Below are positions 1-8,255 of a DNA stretch of 44,654 nt, in pieces. The stretch comes from Thermotogaceae bacterium (GTDB lineage: Bacteria; Thermotogota; Thermotogae; B21-G9; HyVt-16): assembly GCA_029981435.1 (NCBI GenBank), contig JARRBB010000008.1, forward strand, positions 1-44,654, given 5' to 3'. Every line of letters starts with the position of its first letter. Positions within the stretch are counted from its first letter, which is position 1. Position numbers and translations under genes: made by a program. The notes beneath the pieces are model-generated. The model made no database searches. It was given only the letters and a program-made list of their open reading frames with translations, and had not been told where the DNA came from.

Positions 1-140
1 TTACTTGGAATGCAGTTAACAATTTTGATTGATACTCTTGTTTTACATCCTAAGCTGTTTAGGTTTATCAATGATTAATTTTTACATTGGCCAGGGTGTT
101 TTATCTATGTCACTCAAAAAAATTTTTCTTAAAAAAGTTT

Positions 141-167
141 TTGAATAGTAGCAAACAATTGTATAAT
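141..167 (+). promoter_or_regulatory. putative promoter of the tdh operon
   Basis: TTGAAT at 141-146 and a perfect TATAAT at 162-167, separated by a short 15-nt spacer, lie 54 nt upstream of the tdh start. No other convincing element is seen in positions 1-220, which otherwise hold AT-rich non-coding sequence. Confidence 0.45.
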
Positions 168-220
168 ACCAATGGGATAAAAGGATTCACAATTTGAAAC
201 TCTCAAAGAGGTGATAAACT

Positions 221-1273
221 TTGGGGACAAGAACTATGAGAGCAATTGTAAAAGATTCTCCTTCCTATGGTTTAACACTGAAGAAAGTCTCTCTTCCAGT
301 CTCTCTTGCTCCAGATGAAGTTTTGATAAAGTTGAAAGTTGTTTCCATCTGCGGTACGGACCTTCATATTTACGAATGGAACAACTGGGCTAAAAATCGG
401 ATTAAACCACCCTTGATCATCGGACACGAAATAGCTGGCGAAGTTGTCGCGATAGGAGAAAATGTGAAAAAGGTAAAAGTGGGCGATTACGTTTCAGCGG
501 ATAGTCATATTCCCTGCCAAGTTTGCTACCAGTGTCACACAGGTAGAATGCATGTCTGCAAAAACACGAAGATAATCGGAGTTGACACAGATGGAGGTTT
601 CGCTGAGTATGTAAAACTTCCTGAAATCGTTGTCTGGAAAAACGATCCATCGATTCCCCCAGAATTTGCTTCCGTTCAGGAACCTTTTGGTAATGCCATT
701 CATACGGTCTTTGCGGAGGATGTTTCTGCAAAGAGTGTGCTGATAACCGGTATGGGACCAATAGGTGTGATGGCTGCGATGATATGTAAAGCGATCGGTT
801 CATCTGTTGTGATAGCAACAGAAGTCAATCCCTATAGGATCGAACTTGCCAAAAAAGCGGGTGTGGATTATGTTATAAACCCTAAAGAAGAAGATGTTCA
901 TGCTAAAATCATGAAGATAACCGATGGAAGAGGAGTAGATGCCTTTTTAGAAATGGCTGGAAATAAAAATGCATTGTACGATGGTTTGAAAGTACTCACC
1001 AACGGTGGTCATGCAGCTTTACTTGGAGTTTTTTCAGACGATGTTGAGCTGAATGTAAACGATCTGATAGTTTTCAAAGGAATTCGTGTATATGGAATAA
1101 CGGGAAGAAGAATGTTCGAAACCTGGGAGATTGGAAATCAGCTTCTAAAAAACAAGCTGGTGGATCTTTCAAAAGTTATAACCCATGTTTTTGATTTTGA
1201 AGATTGGGAAAAGGGCATGAAGTTGATGGAAAAAGCTGAGAGCGGTAAAGTTATTTTGAGAGTGAACGATTAA
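221..1273 (+). CDS. tdh: L-threonine 3-dehydrogenase
   Basis: This zinc-dependent medium-chain dehydrogenase oxidises L-threonine to 2-amino-3-ketobutyrate with NAD+. The product is cleaved by Kbl, encoded next, to glycine and acetyl-CoA. Catalytic zinc ligands are C44 (in SICGTDLHIYEW) and H69-E70 (GHE). The structural zinc site is C99, C102, C105 and C113, spaced C-x2-C-x2-C-x7-C. The NAD-binding turn GMGPIG is at 177-182. The length of 350 residues is normal for the family. TTG at 221 sits 7 nt after GAGGTG. The ATG at 236 would give the more usual N-terminus MRAIVKD but lacks a well-placed ribosome binding site. It is the first gene of a four-gene operon. Polyol dehydrogenases are relatives, but the residues and the kbl neighbour favour Tdh. 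Confidence 0.93.
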   Translation: MGTRTMRAIVKDSPSYGLTLKKVSLPVSLAPDEVLIKLKVVSICGTDLHIYEWNNWAKNRIKPPLIIGHEIAGEVVAIGENVKKVKVGDYVSADSHIPCQVCYQCHTGRMHVCKNTKIIGVDTDGGFAEYVKLPEIVVWKNDPSIPPEFASVQEPFGNAIHTVFAEDVSAKSVLITGMGPIGVMAAMICKAIGSSVVIATEVNPYRIELAKKAGVDYVINPKEEDVHAKIMKITDGRGVDAFLEMAGNKNALYDGLKVLTNGGHAALLGVFSDDVELNVNDLIVFKGIRVYGITGRRMFETWEIGNQLLKNKLVDLSKVITHVFDFEDWEKGMKLMEKAESGKVILRVND

Positions 1274-1294
1274 AAGTTTTCGGAGGTGATCAAA

Positions 1295-2476
1295 TTGTTC
1301 GACTATTCGATCTTCACAAAAGAACTTGAAAGTCTCAAAGAAGCTGGCCTTTTTGTGAATATAAGAACGCTGGAAAGTGCACAAGGTGCTTGGCTTAAAA
1401 TCAACGGCAGAGATGTATTGAATTTGTGTTCAAACAATTACCTTGGACTGGCAAACAACGAAAGATTGAAAGAAGCGGCCAAAAAAGCTGTCGATGAGTG
1501 GGGAGTGGGACCTGGTGCTGTCAGAACGATAGCAGGAACGATGAAACTTCATGAAGAACTCGAAAAGAAACTCGCTGAATTCAAGAAAGTCGAAGCAGTT
1601 ATTGCCCTTCAATCTGGGTTCAACGCCAATCAGGCAGTTATACCTACCATAACTTCTGAACAGGATGCTATTTTATCAGATGAACTCAACCACGCGAGTA
1701 TAATAGACGGTGTGAGACTTTCCAAAGCTAAAAGATACGTCTGGAAACATAGAGATACCAGAGATCTTGAAGAAAAACTCAAGCAGGCCGATTCTGAAGG
1801 TGCAAGATACAAATTGATAATAACCGACGGAGTTTTCAGTATGGATGGAGATCTCGCGCCCTTGCCTGAAATCGTTGAGCTCGCCGAAAAGTACAACGCT
1901 ATGGTTATGGTTGACGATGCCCATGGTGAAGGTGTTCTTGGAAGCCATGGAAGGGGAATAGTGGACCATTTTGGATTGCACGGAAGAGTGGATATAGAAA
2001 TCGGAACAATTTCAAAAGCTCTTGGCGTTATCGGTGGATACGTTGCTGGTAAGAAAGAATTGATCGAATATTTAAAACAAAGAGCGAGACCCTTCCTTTT
2101 CAGCAGTTCGTTATCACCTGCAGATGTTGCGGCTGCTATTGAAGCTGTGAAAATCTTAGAGGAATCGGACGAACTGGTTAATAGATTGTGGGAAAATGCG
2201 AAGTACTTCAAAGAAGAAATGAAAAAACTTGGATTCGATACCGGTCAGAGTGAAACTCCCATAACACCTGTGATGCTTTACGATGCGAAAGTTTCAAGTG
2301 AGTTCAGTAAACGACTGTTTGAAGAAGGTATATTTGCACAGTCGATAGGTTACCCAACGGTTCCAAAAGGAAAGGCACGTATCAGAGTCATGATAAGTGC
2401 GGTTCATACTAAACAAGACCTTGATTTTGCCATAGAGAAGTTTGAAAAAGTTGGAAAAGAGCTGAAAGTTATTTAA
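1295..2476 (+). CDS. kbl: glycine C-acetyltransferase (2-amino-3-ketobutyrate CoA ligase)
   Basis: This is a PLP-dependent alpha-oxoamine synthase that splits 2-amino-3-ketobutyrate with CoA into glycine and acetyl-CoA, completing threonine breakdown. Visible features are the N-terminal [21 protein letters not shown], the PLP-ring histidine region [18 protein letters not shown], and the Schiff-base lysine K241 in [12 protein letters not shown] chose TTG at 1295 because GGAGG at 1282-1286 then lies 8 nt upstream and the protein starts like other Thermotogota Kbl proteins. An in-frame GTG at 1286 overlaps the ribosome binding site. Length is 393 residues. Only 21 nt separate it from tdh. AONS (BioF) is a close relative, but the Tdh partner makes Kbl much more likely. 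Confidence 0.92.
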   Translation: MFDYSIFTKELESLKEAGLFVNIRTLESAQGAWLKINGRDVLNLCSNNYLGLANNERLKEAAKKAVDEWGVGPGAVRTIAGTMKLHEELEKKLAEFKKVEAVIALQSGFNANQAVIPTITSEQDAILSDELNHASIIDGVRLSKAKRYVWKHRDTRDLEEKLKQADSEGARYKLIITDGVFSMDGDLAPLPEIVELAEKYNAMVMVDDAHGEGVLGSHGRGIVDHFGLHGRVDIEIGTISKALGVIGGYVAGKKELIEYLKQRARPFLFSSSLSPADVAAAIEAVKILEESDELVNRLWENAKYFKEEMKKLGFDTGQSETPITPVMLYDAKVSSEFSKRLFEEGIFAQSIGYPTVPKGKARIRVMISAVHTKQDLDFAIEKFEKVGKELKVI

Positions 2477-2497
2477 TTTTCGATTGGAGGAGATAAA

Positions 2498-2851
2498 ATG
2501 TTCATACCATCTTCTATACTGAAAAAAGTGTTAAAGGAATTCAAAGTAGAAGATTCCAGAATCTATTTGGAGCTCAATAATCCTTTGATGACAGTTACAA
2601 TATCAAAGCTTGAAAGCATAAAAATAGACGATAATGAACTTGATAAAGAAAATATAATCTTAGAATTCGAAGATAAAAAAACAAAATTGTCTGAGTTAAA
2701 AGAAGACGAAAAAATACCTTTTAAAATCGGTTCAAACTTGAAAATAACCGTAGAAAACCTGAATCTTGAAAAAGGGCAGCATGTTGTGAAATTCAAACTT
2801 AAAACAAAGGAATTTGGAAATCTTGATCTAAAATTCGATGTGAACATCTAA
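2498..2851 (+). CDS. small protein resembling C-glycoside deglycosidase beta subunit (DUF6379-like)
   Basis: This 117-residue soluble protein has no signal peptide or membrane segment. It is rich in alternating hydrophobic and charged stretches, as expected for a beta-sandwich. From memory, its order of elements (NPLM, SKLESIKIDDNEL, FEDKKTKLSEL, FKIGSNLKITVE, then GQHVVKFKLK) resembles the small beta subunits of C-glycoside deglycosidases (DUF6379): a short N-terminal strand, 'VDGExV', a WEFGE-like turn and 'GEHxVxV'. Those subunits pair with a TIM-barrel isomerase-like alpha subunit, and a gene of that fold lies at 10866. The family call is tentative. It sits between kbl and a lipid kinase with gaps of 21 and 16 nt, so it is cotranscribed with threonine catabolism genes, which does not explain its role. 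Confidence 0.45.
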   Translation: MFIPSSILKKVLKEFKVEDSRIYLELNNPLMTVTISKLESIKIDDNELDKENIILEFEDKKTKLSELKEDEKIPFKIGSNLKITVENLNLEKGQHVVKFKLKTKEFGNLDLKFDVNI

Positions 2852-2867
2852 AAACTGAGGGTGAAAA

Positions 2868-3788
2868 ATGAGGAACGAATGGTTTTGCATAATCAATCCA
2901 ACCGCTTCAAAAGGAAAAGGGGCAAGAGAATGGCCAGATATAGAACAGAAATTGAAAGACAAGAATATAGACTTTGAATATTCATTCACTAGATATCCCA
3001 GGCACTCAGAAGAGATATTCAAAAAAGCTTCTGAGGAAGGATACAGAAAATTCGTCGCCGTGGGAGGAGACGGTACTGCCAACGAACTCTGCAATGCAAT
3101 AATGAATACTAAAAATCCAAAAGATTATCTTCTCACCATGATACCTGTTGGGACAGGAAACGATTGGGGAAAGAGTGTTGGCATTCTTAGCAATGACCAC
3201 GCTGTTGAAACATTGAAAAGCGGAAAAATCATAACTCAGGATGTTGGAAAAGTAACTTTCCGCGATGGATACAACGTTGAGCAGAGCAGATATTTTCTGA
3301 ATGTTGCCGGTATAGGTTTTGACGCTTATGTGACAAACAGAGCGAATAAATTTTCAAAATTATTCAGAGGAACGATCTCTTATCTTCTGCCATTACTTTT
3401 AACCATCATAACTTACCGTTCGAGAAAAGTAGAGATAATCTGTGACGATCACCATAAAATTTGCAGACTTTTTACAATGGCAGTTGGAATTGGAAAATAC
3501 AATGGCGGCGGTATGCAACTCTTACCTAATGCGTCTTTTAATGATGGGTTATTTGACGTAACCGTTGTACGTGATATATCCAATCTCAGGGTACTTTTGA
3601 ACGTCCATCTTGTTTACAATGGAAAAATACTGAGGCATCCAAAAGTTGATGGTTATAGAGCGAAAAAGGTCAAAATCAAATCACTTGACAGAAAACTTCC
3701 CATCGAGGCCGATGGAGAATTTCTGGGTTACCTACCATGTGAGTTTGAAATATTCGAAAATGCTTTGAATATTCTCGTGAAAAGATAA
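2868..3788 (+). CDS. diacylglycerol/lipid kinase family protein (YegS/DagK type)
   Basis: This cytoplasmic or membrane-associated lipid kinase probably phosphorylates diacylglycerol or a related lipid with ATP. N-terminal motifs are INPTASKGKG (10-18), the nucleotide-binding GGDGT (66-70) and PVGTGNDWGKS (93-103), all diagnostic of the DAGK catalytic domain. A C-terminal YegS-type beta domain follows (GGGMQLLPNASFNDGLFDV and IEADGEF). Length is 306 residues, typical of the family. It is the last gene of the tdh operon and is followed 26 nt later by a Rho-independent terminator. The exact lipid substrate cannot be read from the sequence. Confidence 0.85.
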   Translation: MRNEWFCIINPTASKGKGAREWPDIEQKLKDKNIDFEYSFTRYPRHSEEIFKKASEEGYRKFVAVGGDGTANELCNAIMNTKNPKDYLLTMIPVGTGNDWGKSVGILSNDHAVETLKSGKIITQDVGKVTFRDGYNVEQSRYFLNVAGIGFDAYVTNRANKFSKLFRGTISYLLPLLLTIITYRSRKVEIICDDHHKICRLFTMAVGIGKYNGGGMQLLPNASFNDGLFDVTVVRDISNLRVLLNVHLVYNGKILRHPKVDGYRAKKVKIKSLDRKLPIEADGEFLGYLPCEFEIFENALNILVKR

Positions 3789-3814
3789 TGAACTTCCTTC
3801 TAAAAATTCAAAAA

Positions 3815-3843
3815 GTCCCCTTTTATTCAAAGGGGACCTTTTT
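3815..3843 (+). terminator. Rho-independent terminator of the tdh-kbl operon
   Basis: A perfect 9-bp stem, GTCCCCTTT (3815-3823) with AAAGGGGAC (3829-3837), closes a 5-nt loop and is followed by a run of five Ts (3839-3843). An A-run before the stem could make it work on the other strand too. Confidence 0.85.
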
Positions 3844-3845
3844 GT

Positions 3846-3951
3846 TAGTGAACTACCATGACTTATAAAAGTCATAGCTTTCTGCTTCGTCCCATGATGA
3901 CTCGTAGACCAGAAGAATTTTCCTCCCGTCTTACAGAAGACGAAGTCTTCT
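3846..3951 (-). repeat. dispersed repeat copy 1: IS200/IS605-like right-end / omegaRNA-like remnant
   Basis: About 84 bp (3846-3930) match the segment at 44559-44643 with roughly 10 substitutions. Read on the minus strand it ends in a stem-loop (partners 3856-3864 and 3869-3877, with one mismatch) followed by GTAGTTCAC, after which the two copies diverge. This looks like the 3' ends of IS200/IS605-family tnpB elements, where the right end also encodes the 3' part of the guide (omega) RNA. Just outside the shared part is a perfect 7-bp hairpin, AGAAGAC-GAA-GTCTTCT, at 3935-3951. No tnpA or tnpB is adjacent, so this is a remnant or solo element. The family assignment is inferred from memory of such ends. 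Confidence 0.55.
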
Positions 3952-3959
3952 CTGCAGTT

Positions 3960-4247
3960 TTTCAATAACTTGTCAATAACTTGTCGATAATCTGTCAATA
4001 ACTCTGACTTATTGACACTCTTTCCAAGTTATTGACACTGAAAAAATTTGCATGTGTCAATAACTTTTTCACGAAATCGCCAAAATCGTTTATTCATAGG
4101 TGTTTCGTTCAAAAAAGTTATTGACAGTACTGTAATCTTTTTGAATAAACGATTCTGGAAGTTATTGACAAGTTATTGACAAGTTATTGACAGTGCCGTA
4201 TATAGCTCAAATAAACGATTCTGGAAGTTATTGACAAGTTATTGACA
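3960..4247. repeat. array of 13 copies of an 11-bp unit (AGTTATTGACA)
   Basis: Plus-strand units start at 4007 (one mismatch), 4027, 4116, 4160, 4171, 4182, 4226 and 4237. Minus-strand units (TGTCAATAACT) start at 3960 (one mismatch), 3971, 3982 (degenerate), 3993 and 4055. Units at 3960-4003 are four head-to-tail copies with 11-bp period. Plus units from 4116 to 4247 are all spaced by 11 or 44 bp, so they share one helical phase. A longer 38-bp direct repeat (4144-4181 and 4210-4247) contains AATAAACGATTCTGG followed by two units. The inverse of TGAATAAACGATT occurs at 4084-4096. The core TTATTGACA differs from the bacterial DnaA box TTATCCACA at two positions and also contains the -35 hexamer TTGACA. 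It could be an origin-like iteron array, a regulator operator array or a nucleoid-protein site. Confidence 0.9.
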
Positions 4248-4372
4248 CTCTATATTAGTAGTATATATATAATAAGTAACTTAATACTATATACCTGCAC
4301 CAAAAATATGAAAACTGAAAAAAATCTGATAATATTTTAGTTAGTGATGCAAAAAATCAAGGGGGAATTGAT
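4248..4372 (+). promoter_or_regulatory. AT-rich segment between the repeat array and the MFS gene
   Basis: This stretch is almost purely A/T between 4248 and 4300, including an alternating run of TA steps at 4262-4271. It can hold a promoter: the last repeat supplies TTGACA at 4242-4247, with TATATA-type -10 candidates at 4264-4271 (16-18 nt spacing) and TATAAT at 4268 (20 nt). It also has the look of an easily melted region. No ORF is apparent. Together with 3789-4247 it makes up the 584-bp gene-free interval. Confidence 0.4.
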
Positions 4373-5569
4373 TTGAAACTTACAAAAGAAGAACTGCTCG
4401 AAAGTTCCTATGCAATGAGTGGATATTTCATCTTCGGGTACACCTCACTTGTTATATCAAGTCTTCTCCCAATAATAGAAAAAAATTTCTCTCTCCCACA
4501 CTCAAAAACAGGGATAATGTTGGCAACTGGTTCAGCAGTATTTTTAATCACTTCACTGCTAATAGGATATTTACTCGAAAAATTCGACACATTCGGGATA
4601 GTTCTAACAGGACTTCTTTCCACAACGTTCGGTGGTGTGATGTTTTTGGTTTCAAGAGGATTTCCCGAATTGTTAGCAGCAATAGCATTGATAAATATAG
4701 GAGCTGCAACCGTTGAAGTGAGTGTTCCTTTCGTTATAGGCTTGAACGAAAGCAAAGGTAAAAAAGGTGGAATTTTAAACGTCGTGCATTCACTATTTGC
4801 CCTTGGAGCAATATCTGGTCCATTTATAACATCCATAATCGTTAAAAATCCAGATAACTGGAAATATTCTTTTCTAACCATAATCGCATTCTCTCTAATA
4901 CCAATCATTTCAATAACACTCGCACGTACACATGTGAAAGACATGTTCGATAACTACAAAAAAAACAAACAAAAAAGCACAGAAGAAAAAGAAAAAACGT
5001 TAATCGAGGCATTCAAACTTCTGAAAAACAAACTGTTTCTTCTTTTGATACTCGGGCTCGCAATATATGTCGGTTATGAAATGAGTTTTTCATCGTGGCT
5101 ATCAGTATTTTTGTATGAACATAGGGGTTTCACAATCGATTCGGCTGCACTGTATCCATCGTTTCTATGGATAGGCCTCTTTCTTGGAAGACTTATATTT
5201 GCAAAAGCTGCAGATATCGTAGGATACAAAAGATGGTTGATAATAGTATCTACGGCATCCGCCATAACAACCATTTCAGCGGTAGTTGCAAGCACGAGTG
5301 CGAAAAGCATATTGATAAGTGTACTTTTAACAGGGCTTGCTTACGCGACCATATATCCAGTTATTCAGGCGATAATAATAGATAAATTCAGAAAGAGTAA
5401 GGGAACAGCACTTGGAATAACAGCTGCGAGTACCTCGATACTATCCGCCTTCACCAACTTCACAATCGGACAACTTGGAAGTCTCTTCGGAATATTCGCT
5501 GGCCTCTTAACGATCGTGGTTTTAACAATAATGGAGATAGTCGTGGTTTTCTATTTTGAAACCGAATGA
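4373..5569 (+). CDS. MFS transporter (12-TM permease, sugar-transporter-like)
   Basis: This 398-residue integral membrane protein has about twelve hydrophobic segments in two six-helix halves. They are separated by a charged cytoplasmic loop of about 25 residues rich in Lys and Glu (around residues 195-220). The first helices (SGYFIFGYTSLVISSLLP), the acidic and basic loops after TM2 (GYLLEKFDTFG) and the repeat in the second half (GLFLGRLIFAKAADIVGYKR) are typical of the major facilitator superfamily. It resembles the FHS/fucose-permease-like and 'bypass of stop codon' groups. The substrate is unknown. The start is TTG at 4373, 7 nt after GGGGG. It stands alone, downstream of the 11-bp repeat array, which may control it. 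Confidence 0.8.
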   Translation: MKLTKEELLESSYAMSGYFIFGYTSLVISSLLPIIEKNFSLPHSKTGIMLATGSAVFLITSLLIGYLLEKFDTFGIVLTGLLSTTFGGVMFLVSRGFPELLAAIALINIGAATVEVSVPFVIGLNESKGKKGGILNVVHSLFALGAISGPFITSIIVKNPDNWKYSFLTIIAFSLIPIISITLARTHVKDMFDNYKKNKQKSTEEKEKTLIEAFKLLKNKLFLLLILGLAIYVGYEMSFSSWLSVFLYEHRGFTIDSAALYPSFLWIGLFLGRLIFAKAADIVGYKRWLIIVSTASAITTISAVVASTSAKSILISVLLTGLAYATIYPVIQAIIIDKFRKSKGTALGITAASTSILSAFTNFTIGQLGSLFGIFAGLLTIVVLTIMEIVVVFYFETE

Positions 5570-5588
5570 ATTCTTGATAAAATAATAA

Positions 5589-5616
5589 TTGAAAATATTG
5601 TTTGTTTGAATATTAA
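5589..5616 (+). promoter_or_regulatory. possible promoter of the chemoreceptor gene
   Basis: TTGAAA at 5589-5594 and TATTAA at 5611-5616 with a 16-nt spacer lie in the 108-nt gap before the chemoreceptor. No terminator hairpin is seen after the MFS gene, so readthrough from it is also possible. Confidence 0.3.
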
Positions 5617-5677
5617 CATTACTAAAAATTTTTATAGAAATTAAAAATACGTATCTTGTAAACAAGGAGGGAAAGCA

Positions 5678-7705
5678 ATGAAAAGCATCAGAACGAGGAT
5701 TTACATTTTAACGATTCCAGTTATAGTTATTGTTTTAGCGATTCTTGCTTTCATTGTAATGCAAGAAAGCAGAAATATACTTGAAGAAACTATAATTCAA
5801 GGTGCTGTTGATGTTCTCGGTCCTGTGACTGATAACCTCGACCAGTGGATAGAATCAAAGATCAACCAACTTAAGCCCATGGCAAATTCGAGTTCGATAA
5901 AACAGGTTGGCTTCGGAGGACTCGCCGCGGTTGGATACGAACTCAAAGATCTGCAAGAAAGCGTTAAAGACTCCTTCGACTTTTTATTCGTTGCACTAAA
6001 AGATGGAAAGTACAGAACAGGAACAAAACAAATAGGCATTGAAGAAATCGAAAAAAAGATGTCTGAAAATGCTCAAATACTGGTTGACATCTTTGAAAAA
6101 CAGTTAGAAAAAAGTATAAGTGTGATGAATTTAGAGGGAAAAGATTACATTGTATTCGGTTATCCAATCACAGATTACGAGGGCTCACCAGTTGCTGTGA
6201 TGGCCGGTGCGGTGGGTTTAGACAAATTGGGAGAAATTGGAGAAAAAATAAAAGTGAGCGGAAAAGGTCATGGGTCCATAGTTGACCAAAATGGAGTGAC
6301 TTTGTGGCATCCAAATTCTGAATATATATTGAAATTCAACTTTACAAAAGCCGACGAAGAATATGGTTTCAAGGGTCTTTCAAAACTTGCTGAAGAAGTA
6401 ATATCAAGCATTGAAACTGGTTATGGCTGGTATGAAGATAACTCAGGGCAAAGAAAGCTCATAGTTTACTCTCCATTGAACAGCGTATCTTGGTTTGTGA
6501 CTTCTATAGTAACTGAAAAAGAGATAATGGAACCTTCAACTCAACTCTTAAAAAGTGTTTTGATTATAACAGGTATAATAGTCGCTGTATTGATTGTTGT
6601 TTTAACTGTGATCGGTTGGATCATAGTGAAGCCAATAAAGAATATAACAAAGAAGGTTGAAGAATTCAAAGCAGGAGAGCTTGCTGCAGATCTGACAGTT
6701 GATTTCAGTCAAAAAGGAAAAGATGAAATCGCAACGATGGGGAATCTTCTTGATTCGGTTATAAAAGATTTAAGAAACTTCATGAATCAGGTTGCCGATA
6801 CTTCTCAAAACGTTGAGGATACTGGAAATGAACTTGCTGAAATTTCAAACAGACTTGCCAGATCAAGCGAGGAAATTCTGAAACAGATTGATGAAATAAA
6901 TTCAAACGCTCAGAATATTTCGGCTTCCCTCCAAGAGACAACTTCGGGTGTTCAGGAAGTTGCAGCCAGTGCCCAGAACGTTTCAAAATCTGTTCAAAAT
7001 CTTGTACAAAAAGCTGAAGATGTCTCAAATGCTGCAAATACAGGAAATGAAGGTGTTAAAAAAATAATCGAGATAATAGATAGAACCACACGTGAAACAT
7101 CGAATGTTGCACAGAGAATAAAGGGGCTTGCAGGGGTTTCGAGAAATATAGGTGAAATCGTGGAAACGATATCATCCATCGCGGAGCAGACAAATCTTCT
7201 TGCTCTCAATGCTGCAATAGAGGCTGCAAGGGCGGGAGAAGCTGGAAGAGGATTTGCGGTGGTTGCCGATGAGATAAGGAAACTTGCGGAAGAAAGTAAA
7301 AGTGCAACTGAAAATATTTCCAAGATGCTCCAGGAGATAGAAAACGAAGTTCAAAAAGCAAACAAAGAGACTGATAATGTCGTAAAAGTTGTGGATGAAG
7401 CAACGAAGCAAGGGAAGGTTATAGGTGAACAGCTTGCGGATATACTTTCAAGGATTCAGGAGATAACCTCGATGATAGAAAACGTCGCTGCAAGTGCTCA
7501 GGAACAGAGTGCAGCAGCTGAGGAGATGGCAAGTGCAATGGATAACGCAACTAAAGGTGTGAATCAGATAGTTGAAAACATAGAACAGATAGCAGAGTCC
7601 ATAAAAGAGGAAAACCAGCTTGCCAGAAATGTTGAGAGTATAAGCAGTAATCTTAAGAATCTGGCAGAAAATTTGACAAATCTTCTTGAAAGGATAAAAT
7701 ATTGA
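5678..7705 (+). CDS. methyl-accepting chemotaxis protein with periplasmic Cache-type sensor
   Basis: This transmembrane chemoreceptor of 675 residues signals through CheW and CheA. Order of parts: TM1 at about 8-27; an extracytoplasmic sensor of about 260 residues that looks like a double Cache domain (it contains [15 protein letters not shown] and [14 protein letters not shown]); TM2 at about 290-312; a HAMP linker ([14 protein letters not shown]); then a long coiled-coil signalling domain whose hairpin tip reads [19 protein letters not shown] and continues [18 protein letters not shown]. The ligand is not predictable. cheW follows 44 nt downstream, so this receptor-coupling pair is probably cotranscribed. 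The start ATG has AAGGAGGG upstream. Confidence 0.92.
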   Translation: MKSIRTRIYILTIPVIVIVLAILAFIVMQESRNILEETIIQGAVDVLGPVTDNLDQWIESKINQLKPMANSSSIKQVGFGGLAAVGYELKDLQESVKDSFDFLFVALKDGKYRTGTKQIGIEEIEKKMSENAQILVDIFEKQLEKSISVMNLEGKDYIVFGYPITDYEGSPVAVMAGAVGLDKLGEIGEKIKVSGKGHGSIVDQNGVTLWHPNSEYILKFNFTKADEEYGFKGLSKLAEEVISSIETGYGWYEDNSGQRKLIVYSPLNSVSWFVTSIVTEKEIMEPSTQLLKSVLIITGIIVAVLIVVLTVIGWIIVKPIKNITKKVEEFKAGELAADLTVDFSQKGKDEIATMGNLLDSVIKDLRNFMNQVADTSQNVEDTGNELAEISNRLARSSEEILKQIDEINSNAQNISASLQETTSGVQEVAASAQNVSKSVQNLVQKAEDVSNAANTGNEGVKKIIEIIDRTTRETSNVAQRIKGLAGVSRNIGEIVETISSIAEQTNLLALNAAIEAARAGEAGRGFAVVADEIRKLAEESKSATENISKMLQEIENEVQKANKETDNVVKVVDEATKQGKVIGEQLADILSRIQEITSMIENVAASAQEQSAAAEEMASAMDNATKGVNQIVENIEQIAESIKEENQLARNVESISSNLKNLAENLTNLLERIKY

Positions 7706-7749
7706 TTGTTGGGGAACTGATTACAAAATTTTCCTGGAGGTGAATCTGA

Positions 7750-8184
7750 ATGGATTTCAAAGTCGTCACTTTCAAGGTTGGAGATGAAGAATACGCAATC
7801 GATATAAAGAACATTGAGAGTGTGGTTGAAATGTTACCAATAACTAAAGTTCCGGATGCACCGTACGGTGTTGAGGGTGTTATAAATCTCAGAGGTGAGG
7901 TAATGCCGATAATCGATGGAAGAAAAAAATTCGGTAGTTCTTCCTTTGAGAATGATAAGGCGAAGATAATAATAGTTAATTTGAGTGGGAAGAAATACGG
8001 TTTCATAGTTGATGATGTTAGAGAAGTACTCGATGTTAACGAGAACGAAATTGAAGATGTCAAAGAAATAATGTCGAATTTGAACACTAAGTATGTGGAT
8101 GGAATAATAAAAAAGGGTGAAAGACTGATAGTTCTTTTAAAACCAAATATGGTAAACGAAGAGATTTTCAGTGTCGTTGAATAA
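7750..8184 (+). CDS. cheW: chemotaxis coupling protein CheW
   Basis: CheW is the small SH3-like adaptor that links chemoreceptors to the CheA kinase. The 144-residue length is standard. Conserved elements are VVTFKVGDEEYAIDI at the start, the receptor- and CheA-binding segment GVEGVINLRGEVMPIIDGR, and VDDVREVLDV. It directly follows the chemoreceptor and is closed by a terminator. No cheA, cheB or cheR is in the window, so it must work with a kinase encoded elsewhere. Confidence 0.93.
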   Translation: MDFKVVTFKVGDEEYAIDIKNIESVVEMLPITKVPDAPYGVEGVINLRGEVMPIIDGRKKFGSSSFENDKAKIIIVNLSGKKYGFIVDDVREVLDVNENEIEDVKEIMSNLNTKYVDGIIKKGERLIVLLKPNMVNEEIFSVVE

Positions 8185-8217
8185 TAAACTGTGAATCTCT
8201 TAAACTGGAAATATCCA

Positions 8218-8255
8218 CTTCCCACATATGCTTTGCATGTGTGGGAAGATTTTTT
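8218..8255 (+). terminator. terminator (or attenuator) between cheW and the dipeptide epimerase operon
   Basis: A 14-bp stem (8218-8231 with 8235-8248, one G-T wobble) has a TTT loop and is followed by ATTTTTT. It ends only 24 nt before the next start codon, leaving no room for a promoter. The next operon must use a promoter upstream of this hairpin (a weak TTGAAT-N17-TTAAAC is at 8177-8205) or readthrough, so the hairpin may act as an attenuator. Confidence 0.85.

Noticed and set aside
1630-2211. A 193-residue minus-strand ORF inside kbl
   Set aside because: It is a shadow of kbl: low-complexity Ser/Ile-rich translation, no ribosome binding site and no recognisable domain.
2498-2851. Tdh/Kbl accessory enzyme subunit
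   Set aside because: No known threonine pathway needs such a subunit, and the sequence looks more like a beta-sandwich of the DUF6379 type.
3732-3998. An 88-residue minus-strand ORF as a gene
   Set aside because: It runs antisense through the lipid kinase end and the terminator. Its only conserved part is the IS605-like repeat, so it is best explained as an overlap with a tnpB relic.
3960-4247. CRISPR array
   Set aside because: Units are only 11 bp, occur on both strands, and are mostly adjacent without unique spacers; no cas genes are present.
3789-4372. Firm call as chromosomal origin oriC
   Set aside because: Genes on both sides run in the same direction, dnaA, dnaN and gyrB are absent, and the unit is not the 12-mer AAACCTACCACC reported for Thermotoga. 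Kept only as a hypothesis.
4408-4944. A 178-residue minus-strand ORF inside the MFS gene
   Set aside because: It is antisense to a clear membrane transporter and has no family resemblance or start signal.
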